Source: CAYMJK01 sp043101635 (GTDB taxonomy: Bacteria; Planctomycetota; Phycisphaerae; Phycisphaerales; UBA1924). From it: 15,739 bases of DNA. Below the pieces are notes generated by a model that saw only the letters and a list, made by a program, of their open reading frames with translations, was not told the origin of the DNA and did no database searches. Shown one piece after another: positions 1 through 8,041 of this stretch (within the stretch, counting starts at the first letter, position 1; each line of letters opens with the position of its first letter). Both the position numbers and the translations under genes were made by a program. The DNA is taken from contig JBICIE010000301.1 of the NCBI GenBank assembly GCA_043101635.1, positions 1 through 15,739 of the forward strand. The letters run 5' to 3'.

Positions 1-2
1 TG

Positions 3-1484
3 AGCATGGGCAGCCCGATGCCGGCGATCAAGCTGATTGCTGTGAGCGACGATGAGCCGGAGGAGAAGACGGTGCTGGCCGGCGCCGGCCTGCTGGGCAT
101 CTCGGCCGATGGCAAGAAGCTGCTGGTGGCCCAGCAGGACAAGCGCGGCATCGTCAGCGCGGCCGCGGGCCAGTCGCTCTCCAAGCCGATGTCCACCGAG
201 GGGCTGACCAAGCGCGTGGACCCGCGGGCCGAGTGGGAGCAGATCTTCACCGACGCCTGGCGGCGGCACCGCGACTTCTTCTACGTCGAGAACATGCACG
301 GCGTGGACTGGGACGCGGTGTACGAGCAGTACCACGCGATGCTGGCGGACGCCGCCAGCCGCGAGGATGTCAGCTTCATCATCGGGGAGATGATCTCCGA
401 ACTCAACGTCGGCCACGCCTACTACTGGGGCGGCGACGGCGAGGATGAACAGATCACCAGCGTCGGCATGCTGGGGGTGGACTTCGAGCTCGCCAGCGAA
501 ACGGATGATGAGGGCGTCGAGCACACGGCGTACAAGATTGCGAAGATCTACCACGGGGCGCCGTGGGATTCGGACGCCCGCGGCCCGCTGAGTCAGCCGG
601 GCGTGAAGATCGCCGAGGGCGACTACATCCTCGCGGTCAACGGGCGCGCCATCGACACGTCGAAGGACCCGTGGGCGGCCTTTGTCGGCACGGCGGGCGA
701 CGAGACGACGCTGACGGTGGCCGACGCCCTGGTCGGCGATGATGAGATGCGCAACGAGCGCGACATCACGCTCAAGCCGCTCGGTTCCGAGCAGAACCTG
801 CGCTTCCGGGCCTGGATCGAAGCCAACCGCCAGTACGTGGCCGAGGCCTCCGATGGCGCTGTCGGGTACATCTACGTGCCCGACACCGGCGTCAACGGGC
901 AGAACGAACTGTTCCGCCAGTTCTACGGGCAGACCGGCAAGAAGGCCCTGATCATCGACGAGCGATGGAACGGCGGCGGGCAGATCCCGACACGGTTCAT
1001 CGAACTGCTAAATCGGCCGCGGACCAACTACTGGGCCCGGCGCGATGGCAAGGACTGGCCGTGGCCGCCGGACAGCCACCAGGGACCCAAGTGCATGCTC
1101 ATCAACGGGCTGGCGGGCTCGGGCGGCGACATGTTCCCATGGCTGTTCAAGCACAACGAACTGGGCAAGCTGATCGGCACGCGCACGTGGGGCGGGCTGG
1201 TCGGCATCTCCGGGGTGCCGGGGCTGATCGATGGCGGCTACACCGCCGTGCCGACCTTCGGCTTCTACGAGACCGATGGCACCTGGGGCATCGAGGGCCA
1301 CGGCGTCGATCCGGACATCAAGGTGATCGATGACCCGACCAAGCTGGCCCAGGGAACCGACCCGCAGCTTGATACCGCCATCGAACTCATGCTCAGCGAG
1401 ATCGAGACCAGCGGCTATACGCCACCGCAGCGCCCGGCCGATCCGGATCGCAGCGGCATGGGCGTGACCGAGGAGGACAAGTAG
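3..1484 (+). CDS. Tricorn-like S41 protease, C-terminal part (5' truncated by window edge)
   Basis: The reading frame is open to the left edge, so the ATG at 6 is probably internal and the beta-propeller half of the protein lies outside the window. Numbering from that ATG gives 492 residues. Residues 1-60 look like the end of a propeller/beta region. Residues 70-145 are the helical C1 domain (KRVDPRAEWEQIF...), 150-260 a PDZ-like domain (GVKIAEGDYILAVNGR), and 280-460 the C2 peptidase core. The tricorn catalytic set can be placed by motif: His137 in NVGHAYY, nucleophile Ser372 in AGSGGD, and Glu430 in GIEGHGVDPDI. The oxyanion region is RWNGGGQ. The ending DPQLDTAIELML is typical of the family. 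Tricorn proteases trim peptides downstream of the proteasome or other proteases. Residue 136 is Gly, where archaeal tricorn has Ser before the catalytic His. The gene converges on the next one with only 15 bases between stops. Family assignment is firm; the substrate is unknown. Confidence 0.85.
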   Translation, partial: SMGSPMPAIKLIAVSDDEPEEKTVLAGAGLLGISADGKKLLVAQQDKRGIVSAAAGQSLSKPMSTEGLTKRVDPRAEWEQIFTDAWRRHRDFFYVENMHGVDWDAVYEQYHAMLADAASREDVSFIIGEMISELNVGHAYYWGGDGEDEQITSVGMLGVDFELASETDDEGVEHTAYKIAKIYHGAPWDSDARGPLSQPGVKIAEGDYILAVNGRAIDTSKDPWAAFVGTAGDETTLTVADALVGDDEMRNERDITLKPLGSEQNLRFRAWIEANRQYVAEASDGAVGYIYVPDTGVNGQNELFRQFYGQTGKKALIIDERWNGGGQIPTRFIELLNRPRTNYWARRDGKDWPWPPDSHQGPKCMLINGLAGSGGDMFPWLFKHNELGKLIGTRTWGGLVGISGVPGLIDGGYTAVPTFGFYETDGTWGIEGHGVDPDIKVIDDPTKLAQGTDPQLDTAIELMLSEIETSGYTPPQRPADPDRSGMGVTEEDK

Positions 1485-1499
1485 CCTGCGGCGAGTGGT

Positions 1500-3002
1500 C
1501 TACGAGCCCGGCGCGGCGTCGAAGAGGTAGATGCGCACATCCTCGTCCCCGGCGGCTTCCAGTTCGGCAGCGCCTGGGACGGCGGCGGCCGCACCCGCAG
1601 GGTCGTGGGTGACGATGTAACGCCGCCCTGATGCGAGCGCCTCGGGTAGTTCCTCGGGCGCCACGATCGGCTCCTTGGCGCCGATGGGCATCTGGGCGAC
1701 AATGTCGATGTGCACGAAGGCGATCTCGCGCCCCTCGATGCCGCGATGGCGCAGGGCCGAGCCCATCTCCAGCAGGGCGCCGGTGAGCCGGACCATGTGA
1801 TCGTCGCGCCGGCCGAAGTGCTCGACCCAGACGCCCGCGAGGGCCAGGGGTACCAGCGCCGCCAACGCGATCCGCGACCAGGCGCCGAGTCGATCCAGCA
1901 GCGGCGCGACTTCCATCGCCGCGAGGATCGCCATCGCCGGGATCAGCGGCGCCAGGTGATCCGACCGCTTGTGCGACGCCAGCACGAAGATGGCCAGCAT
2001 GAAGACCACCTGCCACGCCAGCGCCTTCTCCAGCGCGGCCATGGGCGAGGGTGGCGTCCGCCGCGCCAGCACGCGCCCGATGCGCACCGCCGCCAGCACG
2101 CTCCACGGCAGGAACCACGTGATCGCGTCGGCGATCGGCGCGAAGCGCACGCGCAGTGACTCAACCAGCGTGCGCCCGGCGATCTCGTTGGAGTGAAGCG
2201 TCTGGGCGACGACCTCGTAGCCGATCATGACATCCCAGACCTCGCGCCCGCCGGTGGCGACCGCAGCCGCCAGCCACCCGCCGATCAGCAGCGGGACCGC
2301 CAGCGCCGCCAGCGCATGCGTCCACAGCAGCGTGCGGCGGGCCCCTGGCGCCCGATCTTCCAGGGGCGCCCGGAAGAGCAGGGCCGGGATGACAAACAGC
2401 AGCGCCACCGGGCCCTTGGTGAAGACCGCCACGCTCGCCGCAATCCAGAACGCGATGCGCCAGCGGACGCGTGCCCGCACGCTTCGCTGCTGCCCACCGA
2501 GCACGCCGATCGCGAACGCGAGAAACACCGTGAACGTCAGCAGTGGATCGGTCCGCGCCAGCAGCGTCATCTTCACGCCCATCGGGCTGAGCAATGCGGC
2601 CAGCCCGGCCAGCGTCGCGGTCGTCGGCGAGGCAATCCGCAGGGTCAGCAGCGTCACGCCGCAGGCCACCCCCAGCATCGACAGTGCGCTCGGCAGCGCC
2701 ACCGTCAGGCGACTGACCTCTCCCGTCGGCAGGCTCGCCAGCGCGATCAGCCACGCGTGCAGCGGCGGCTTGGTCGTGACCGTGCCGCCGGCGTCCCGCT
2801 GCAGGACCCACGATCCGTTGGCGATGATGTCGAGGGCATAGGCCACCGGCCGCGGCTGGTCGTTGTCAGCCAGGTCGCTCGGCGCGGCAAGCCGGATGGC
2901 GAAGACGCCCGCCCAAACGACCGCAACGATGGCCAGCGAAACACACAGTGCTCGTTGCGGCGGTCCCACGACCGGCAACCGTAGCGGCGCCCGTGGTCGC
3001 AA
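1500..3002 (-). CDS. Membrane glycosyltransferase of the GT39/ArnT-like (PMT) type
   Basis: A 500-residue polytopic membrane protein. An N-terminal hydrophobic helix (about 20-40) is followed by an acidic loop and the pattern DNDQPRPVAYAL...NGSW...TTKPPLHAWLIAL (about 46-90). This is the signature of ArnT/dolichyl-phosphate-mannose-type glycosyltransferases: acidic catalytic residue(s) in the first loop and a KPPL motif ahead of the next helix. Further hydrophobic segments run to about residue 390, and the last ~100 residues are a soluble C-terminal domain. Such enzymes move a sugar from a polyprenyl-phosphate donor to lipid, glycan or protein on the outer face of the membrane; donor and acceptor cannot be read here. 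The start is uncertain. The longest frame begins with TTG at 3002, while GTG codons at 2969 and 2942 are alternatives, and none has a clear ribosome binding site. It is divergent from dsbD, with only 55 bases between the two proposed starts. Confidence 0.8.
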   Translation of the reverse strand: MRPRAPLRLPVVGPPQRALCVSLAIVAVVWAGVFAIRLAAPSDLADNDQPRPVAYALDIIANGSWVLQRDAGGTVTTKPPLHAWLIALASLPTGEVSRLTVALPSALSMLGVACGVTLLTLRIASPTTATLAGLAALLSPMGVKMTLLARTDPLLTFTVFLAFAIGVLGGQQRSVRARVRWRIAFWIAASVAVFTKGPVALLFVIPALLFRAPLEDRAPGARRTLLWTHALAALAVPLLIGGWLAAAVATGGREVWDVMIGYEVVAQTLHSNEIAGRTLVESLRVRFAPIADAITWFLPWSVLAAVRIGRVLARRTPPSPMAALEKALAWQVVFMLAIFVLASHKRSDHLAPLIPAMAILAAMEVAPLLDRLGAWSRIALAALVPLALAGVWVEHFGRRDDHMVRLTGALLEMGSALRHRGIEGREIAFVHIDIVAQMPIGAKEPIVAPEELPEALASGRRYIVTHDPAGAAAAVPGAAELEAAGDEDVRIYLFDAAPGS

Positions 3003-3057
3003 GATCGCCCGGCGGGGTCAGGAACAGCGGGCCCCGGACCGGCGTTATCCTTCCGCT

Positions 3058-5682
3058 ATGCGTGGATTCACCCCTGCCGCTCCGGCGGGCCGCTTCGGCC
3101 TTGCCGCACTGGTTCTGACGCTCTTCGCCCTTGTGCGGCCTGCCGCGGCACAGCCGGACCCTGTCGCCGTCAGCGCGCAGGCGTCGGCCGGGCAGGTCGC
3201 CCCGGGCGGGCGGCTGGTCATTGCGGTCATCCTCGATCACGAGCCCCACTACCACACATGGCCCTCGGCCGCCCAGGATGTGCTGCCGGCCGAGATCGCC
3301 GAGTTTGCCATCCGTACCGAGATCGGCCTCGCCGAGACTCCGGGGTGGATCGACGCCGTCGGGCCGGTCCAGTGGCCGACGCCCAGCCCGGCGCCCGTGC
3401 CCAATCTCGTCACGGGCGAAGGCACGATGGAGGTTCCCACCTACCAGGGACGGGCGGTCGCGTACCTTCCGATCCTCATCGCCGACAGCGCCCCCGCGGG
3501 CGATGTGTCGCTGAATGTGAAGGTCGGCTACCAGGCGTGTGATGACGCGATGTGCTACATGCCCGAGGAGAAGACCGTCGTCGTGCGGACGGCGGTAGCG
3601 CCGGGCGCTGCCGCTGCCGACCTCACGGGGATCTTCGAGGGCTTCGACAGCGCTGTGTTCGCGGAGATGTCGCAGCCGGGTGCGCCGCTCGCCCCCGCCC
3701 AGCCCCCCGCGCCGGCGTTCGATCCCGATGATCCGGTGAACGTCTCCGCCATCGCGTGGTCGGACGAAGTCGCCCCCGGCTCGCAGACTGTGGTTGCCGT
3801 CATTCTCGACCACGCCGAGCACATGCACACCTGGCCCGCCGCGGCACAGAACGCACTCCCGCCAGACCTGGCGAGCTTTGCGATCAACACCGACATCGCG
3901 CTGGCGGACCCGCCGGCGTGGCTGGCGCTGGCCCAGCCAATCCAGTGGCCGGAGCCGAGCAAGGCGCCGGTCCCGAGCCCGACCGGGGATGGCGCTGTTG
4001 ACGCTCCGGTCTTCCAGGGCCGCGCGGTGGCGTTCGTGGCGCTGACGATCGCGCCGGACGCCCCGGCAGGAGCGGCCGAACTGCGCCTGACCGTCTCGTA
4101 TCAGGCCTGCGACGACGCCATGTGCTTTGCGCCGGAGCAGAAGACTGTCGCGGTCCCGGTGTCGATCACACCGGGCGCCGTCCCGGCCATCGAGCCCGAC
4201 CCGATCTTCGGAGCCTGGGAGGGCTTCACCGGCGCGGGTGTCGACCAGGGCCCGGGAGACCGTGCCGCCAGTGATCCGGAATCGGCAGCCGAACCGGAGG
4301 GGCCGGCGCGCGTTGCGCCCGCCTTCTTCGGCCTGCGTCTGCCATCGCCGGAGACGCCGCTGGGCATGGCGGTCGTCCTGCTCGCAAGCGTCGCGGGCGG
4401 TTTCGTGCTCAACCTCACGCCCTGCGTGCTGCCCGTTATTCCGATCAAGGTGATGACCCTCAGCCAGCACGGCGGCGACCGGCGCCACACGCTCATTCTC
4501 GGGGCCTGGATGGCCGCGGGCGTCGTGGCCTTCTGGGTTGGCATCGGCATACCGGCGGCGCTGGTGGCCGGCTTCACCGATCCCTCGCAGATCTTCGGCA
4601 TCTGGTGGCTGACCTTCGGCATCGGCGTGCTCATCGCGCTGATGGCCCTGGGCCTCTTTGGCGCGTTCTCACTCAACCTGCCCAAGGCCGTCTACGCGGT
4701 CAACCCGAAGGCCGACACGCCCTCCGGCTCGTTCGTGTACGGCGTGATGACGGGCGTGCTCGGCCTGCCGTGCTTCGGATTCGTCGCCGGGGCGCTGCTC
4801 AGCGGCGCCGCGCTGCTGCCGCCGCTGCTGGTGATCGCAATCTTCGGCGCCATCGGCGCCGGCATGGCCCTCCCCTACTTCGTGCTCGCGATGAAGCCGG
4901 CCCTGATCGAGAAGATCCCGCGCACCGGCCCGGCCAGCGAACTGGTCAAGCAGGTCATGGGCCTGCTGCTGTTCGCCGCCGCGGCGTACTTCATCGGCTC
5001 GGGCCTGATCGGCCTGGTCGCCGAGCAGCCGTGGATGGGCAAGATGCTGCACTGGTGGGCGGTTGCCATCTTCAGCATCCTGGCGGGGCTCTGGCTCCTG
5101 CTGCGGACGTTCCAGATCACTTCCAAGCCGATTCCCCGGGTCAGCTTTGCGATCCTCGCGGTGCTTACCGGCGGCATTGCGACGCTGTACGCCGTCAGTT
5201 CGACGAGCAGCGCCCGCGACATCTACGAGAAGCGGCAGCTCGCCCTCGACGCGCCGGCGGGCCAAGGGGCACTGGTCACCAGCACCTGGATCCCCTACGA
5301 CCCCGCCCTCTTCGACCGGGCCCGGCAGGAGGGCTACATCGTCGTACTCGACTTCACCGCCGAGTGGTGCATCATCTGCAAGAGCCTCAAGGCCGCCGTC
5401 CTCAGCCGCGAGCCCGTCAAGGCCGCTCTCGCCTCCGACCGCGTGGTCTCCATGACCGTCGACCTGACCAGCCGCTCAGCCCCCGGCTGGAAGACCCTGC
5501 AGGCCCTGGGCCAGACCGGCATCCCCACGCTGGCCATCTACACCCCCGGCCAGGACACTCCCTGGATCGCCAATAACTACACCCGCCAGCAGGTGGTCGA
5601 GGCCCTCCAGCGGGCCGGCGCCGAGGTCGGTACCGCAGACGCCGGACCGGCCGGCGCCCGGCAGGTCGCCGGCGGGCCTTGA
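3058..5682 (+). CDS. dsbD: Thiol:disulfide interchange protein DsbD with duplicated N-terminal domain
   Basis: An 874-residue protein that carries electrons from cytoplasmic thioredoxin across the inner membrane to periplasmic thiols, in cytochrome maturation or disulfide isomerisation. The ATG at 3058 is chosen because it opens a clear signal peptide (MRGFTPAAPAGRFGLAALVL... ending near AAAQ); the frame stays open further upstream. Two homologous DsbD N-terminal domains follow, about 34-200 and 224-390. Each has an H.HTWP motif and a Cys pair in YQACDDAMC (C161/C166 and C351/C356). The eight-helix membrane core (about 430-700) has its redox cysteines in LTPCVLP (C456) and GLPCFGF (C572). A thioredoxin domain (about 745-860) carries WCIIC (C771/C774). 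So every known step of the thiol relay is present, with the periplasmic partner domain doubled; E. coli DsbD has one and is about 565 residues. A TATCCT at 3046-3051 could be a -10 box placing transcription start at the ATG, but no -35 box is evident. Confidence 0.93.
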   Translation: MRGFTPAAPAGRFGLAALVLTLFALVRPAAAQPDPVAVSAQASAGQVAPGGRLVIAVILDHEPHYHTWPSAAQDVLPAEIAEFAIRTEIGLAETPGWIDAVGPVQWPTPSPAPVPNLVTGEGTMEVPTYQGRAVAYLPILIADSAPAGDVSLNVKVGYQACDDAMCYMPEEKTVVVRTAVAPGAAAADLTGIFEGFDSAVFAEMSQPGAPLAPAQPPAPAFDPDDPVNVSAIAWSDEVAPGSQTVVAVILDHAEHMHTWPAAAQNALPPDLASFAINTDIALADPPAWLALAQPIQWPEPSKAPVPSPTGDGAVDAPVFQGRAVAFVALTIAPDAPAGAAELRLTVSYQACDDAMCFAPEQKTVAVPVSITPGAVPAIEPDPIFGAWEGFTGAGVDQGPGDRAASDPESAAEPEGPARVAPAFFGLRLPSPETPLGMAVVLLASVAGGFVLNLTPCVLPVIPIKVMTLSQHGGDRRHTLILGAWMAAGVVAFWVGIGIPAALVAGFTDPSQIFGIWWLTFGIGVLIALMALGLFGAFSLNLPKAVYAVNPKADTPSGSFVYGVMTGVLGLPCFGFVAGALLSGAALLPPLLVIAIFGAIGAGMALPYFVLAMKPALIEKIPRTGPASELVKQVMGLLLFAAAAYFIGSGLIGLVAEQPWMGKMLHWWAVAIFSILAGLWLLLRTFQITSKPIPRVSFAILAVLTGGIATLYAVSSTSSARDIYEKRQLALDAPAGQGALVTSTWIPYDPALFDRARQEGYIVVLDFTAEWCIICKSLKAAVLSREPVKAALASDRVVSMTVDLTSRSAPGWKTLQALGQTGIPTLAIYTPGQDTPWIANNYTRQQVVEALQRAGAEVGTADAGPAGARQVAGGP

Positions 5683-5756
5683 GGCGCCCCGGACGCTGCA
5701 TAACCCCGCCAGGTCCACCAGACCGCCCGCAGAGGGCCCTTGCGGACCCCCCAACG

Positions 5757-5785
5757 TTGACTCCCGGCGCAGCCGCGGATAGCTT
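5757..5785 (+). promoter_or_regulatory. Sigma70-type promoter of the tRNA-Gly gene
   Basis: TTGACT (5757-5762) and TAGCTT (5780-5785) are separated by 17 bases. This would start transcription near 5792, about 19 bases before the mature tRNA. A short hairpin, GCCC-GCAA-GGGC (about 5794-5805), sits in the 5' leader. The -35 box is near consensus and the -10 box matches three of six bases. Position directly in front of a tRNA supports the call. Confidence 0.55.
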
Positions 5786-5810
5786 TGTCCCTGCCCGCAA
5801 GGGCGACATC

Positions 5811-5882
5811 GCGGGTGTAGCTCAGTGGTAGAGCGTCACGTTGCCAACGTGAATGTCGACGGTTCGAATCCGTTCACCCGCT
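5811..5882 (+). tRNA. tRNA-Gly (anticodon GCC)
   Basis: A full cloverleaf can be drawn. The acceptor stem GCGGGTG pairs with CACCCGC (5875-5881), and the discriminator is T at 5882. The D arm is GCTCAGTGGTAGAGC. The anticodon stem TCACG/CGTGA encloses loop TTGCCAA with anticodon GCC at 5843-5845. The T arm is GACGG-TTCGAAT-CCGTT, with one G-T wobble. The variable loop is short. The 3' CCA is not encoded (CTTT follows), so it must be added by a nucleotidyltransferase. The gene stands alone with its own promoter and terminator. Confidence 0.96.
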
Positions 5883-5890
5883 TTGTGTGG

Positions 5891-5909
5891 CCCGCCGCTC
5901 CGCGGCGGG
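5891..5909 (+). terminator. Intrinsic terminator after tRNA-Gly
   Basis: CCCGCCGC and GCGGCGGG form a perfect 8-bp stem around a 3-base loop (TCC), nine bases after the tRNA end and followed by TTCTCAT. The T run is weak but the stem is very stable. It isolates the tRNA from the phosphoesterase gene downstream. Confidence 0.65.
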
Positions 5910-6030
5910 TTCTCATGCGCCGGCGCCGCCGCCCGCGATTCTTCGCGGGGTCTTGACCATTCCGTTCGGCTCAGTCCGGCCCCGGATCCGGTACCATGGC
6001 CCCCAACGCCATTTGCCGGAGACCGCCGTG

Positions 6031-8037
6031 ATGATCCGCGCCCTCGCCGCCATCCTTGCTGCCGCCCCGATCGCCCTGGCGCAGCCCGAGTCGGCCAATG
6101 TCGGCCACGAGCGCCATCATCACCCGCGAAACCCAAAACACGACACGCAGGCCGCAACGCCGCAGCGGTTCGTGACCAGCCGCGATGGCGCCCCGCTGGC
6201 GCTGCCCGTGGAGGAGGACGCCTTCAGCTTCGTGGTCTTCGGCGACCGCACCGGCGGGCCGGTCGAGGGGGTCAGCGTCCTCGCGGATGCCGTGCGCGAT
6301 GTCAACCTGCTGGAGCCGGACTTCGTCATCACCGTCGGCGACCTGGTCGAGGGGTACAACGAGCGGCCGCAGTGGATGGCGCAGATGCGCGAGTTCAAGG
6401 CCATCATGGACAACCTGCTCTGCCCGTGGTTCCCCGTCGCCGGCAACCACGACATCTACTGGCGCGGGAGCGGCGAGCGACCGGAGGGCGAGCACGAGGC
6501 CGACTACGAGATGCACTTCGGCCCGCTGTGGTACGCCTTCGAGCACAAGAACTGCTGGTTCATCGCCCTGTACAGCGATGAGGGCGATCCCGTCACCGGC
6601 GAGAAGTCGATCAACCGGGCCGCCAGCCAGACCATGAGCCCCGAGCAGCTTGCCTGGCTCACCGAGACGCTCGGCAAGGCGGCCGACGCCGACCACATCT
6701 TCCTGTTCCTGCACCACCCGCGCTGGACCGGCGGCAACTACGGCGACGACTGGGAGAAGGTGCACAAGGTTCTGGTCGAGGCCGGCAACGTCACCGCCGT
6801 CTTCGGCGGGCACATCCACCGCATGCGCTCCGATCCGCGCGACGGCATCGAGTACATCACGCTGGCGACCACCGGCGGGGGCCAGAGCGGCACCGTTCCC
6901 AGCGCCGGCTGGCTGCATCACTACAACATCGTGACGGTGCGCCCGGAGCAGGTCGCTCTCTCGGCCATCCCCGTCGGCAAGGTGATGGATGTCCGCGAGA
7001 TCACCGGCGAACTCACCGAGCAGGCGGCCCGGCTTGCCCGGCTGCGCCCGGAGGTCTCCGGTCCGCTGACGCTGCAGCGCGACGGCTCGGTCTCCGGTGA
7101 GCTCGCGGTGCGCCTGACCAACCCGATCGAGCGCCCGATCGACATCATGATCGCCGCCTCCAGCGCCGACAGCCGCTGGCGCTTCACCCCAGATCACAAC
7201 CACTCCCGCATCGAGCCCATGGAGACGGTGGAGTTCTTCGTGCACGCTGCGCGTATCGAGTCGCCCGTCGACGGAACCTTCCGGCCAGCCGAACTCGCCC
7301 TGAGCATGGACCTGCTGGCCGACAGCGCCCGCTACCCGATCCCGGAACTCGTCATCGAGGCCCCGATGGATGTCAACCTGCTGTCGCCGCCGGCGCCGGA
7401 GGTCGAGGTGGCGCTGGACCTTTCCGGCCCGAGCGGCTGGCTCCAGGTCGAGTCGGCCGACATCGAAATCGATGCGGCCAGCCCGCTGACGCTGGAGTGC
7501 TGGCTCTACGCCAACAGCTTCGGCGACCGCACCGGCCTCGTCGCCAAGACGGAGAACAGCGACTACGGCTTCTTCGTCAACGGCGGGCGGCCGACCTTCT
7601 CCATTCTGCTCGGCGAGACCTACACCGAAGTCGGCGCCGACGAGCCCCTGCTCAAGACCGGCGCCTGGCATCACCTCGCCGGGGTCTACGACGGCAAGGA
7701 GGTCAGAATCTATCTCGATGGCGCCCTGATCGACCGGGCGCAGCGCGCCGCCCCGCGGCGGACCAACACCCTGCCGCTGATGATCGGCGCAGATGTCAAC
7801 GGCTCCGGTCAGCCGATGAGCTTCTTCGACGGCTGGATCGATGGCGTCCGCCTGTCGAATGTGGCCCGCTACGCCGGCGACCGCTTCACGCCGGCGCGCC
7901 GCCCCGGCGCCGACGACCGGACGCTCCTGCTGCTGAACATGGATGGCGCGATCGGGCCATGGGCCTATGACGAGTCGCCGGGGCGGACTCATCCGCGCCT
8001 CCGCGGCGGCGCAACGATCGCACCGGCCCCGCGCTAG
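6031..8037 (+). CDS. Secreted metallophosphoesterase with C-terminal LamG-like domain
   Basis: A 668-residue protein. The ATG at 6031 starts a signal peptide (MIRALAAILAAAPIALAQ); the frame is open further 5' but would begin inside the tRNA terminator region. GGAG around 6018 is a weak, rather distant ribosome binding site. Residues 60-310 carry calcineurin-type phosphoesterase motifs: FGDRTGG (D72), VGDLVEG (D104), AGNHD (N139/H140), LHHP (H228/H229) and GGHIHRM (H261/H263). The first motif reads D-R-T where classical members have D-x-H, a variant of the metal site. Residues about 330-455 form a beta-rich linker. Residues 460-640 form a concanavalin A/LamG-like jelly roll (LTLECWLYANSF...GAWHHLAGVYDGKEVRIYLDG...FFDGWIDGVRLSN). 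These features suggest an exported phosphoesterase, with the LamG part binding glycans or the cell surface. The substrate is unknown. A TACCAT at 5992-5997 is a possible -10 box. It ends four bases from the stop of the convergent treT gene. Confidence 0.87.
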   Translation: MIRALAAILAAAPIALAQPESANVGHERHHHPRNPKHDTQAATPQRFVTSRDGAPLALPVEEDAFSFVVFGDRTGGPVEGVSVLADAVRDVNLLEPDFVITVGDLVEGYNERPQWMAQMREFKAIMDNLLCPWFPVAGNHDIYWRGSGERPEGEHEADYEMHFGPLWYAFEHKNCWFIALYSDEGDPVTGEKSINRAASQTMSPEQLAWLTETLGKAADADHIFLFLHHPRWTGGNYGDDWEKVHKVLVEAGNVTAVFGGHIHRMRSDPRDGIEYITLATTGGGQSGTVPSAGWLHHYNIVTVRPEQVALSAIPVGKVMDVREITGELTEQAARLARLRPEVSGPLTLQRDGSVSGELAVRLTNPIERPIDIMIAASSADSRWRFTPDHNHSRIEPMETVEFFVHAARIESPVDGTFRPAELALSMDLLADSARYPIPELVIEAPMDVNLLSPPAPEVEVALDLSGPSGWLQVESADIEIDAASPLTLECWLYANSFGDRTGLVAKTENSDYGFFVNGGRPTFSILLGETYTEVGADEPLLKTGAWHHLAGVYDGKEVRIYLDGALIDRAQRAAPRRTNTLPLMIGADVNGSGQPMSFFDGWIDGVRLSNVARYAGDRFTPARRPGADDRTLLLLNMDGAIGPWAYDESPGRTHPRLRGGATIAPAPR

Positions 8038-8041
8038 CCGC

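Noticed and set aside
5727..5747. Hairpin CCGCAG/TTGCGG after dsbD as a terminator
   Set aside because: Only six pairs including a wobble, and C-rich sequence rather than T follows. There is no clear termination signal for dsbD.
5971..7992. A very long open frame on the minus strand opposite the phosphoesterase gene
   Set aside because: Long antisense frames are expected in GC-rich genes. Its translation is low-complexity (Gly/Ala/Val/Arg/Asp) with no domain, while the plus-strand frame has a signal peptide and clear motifs.
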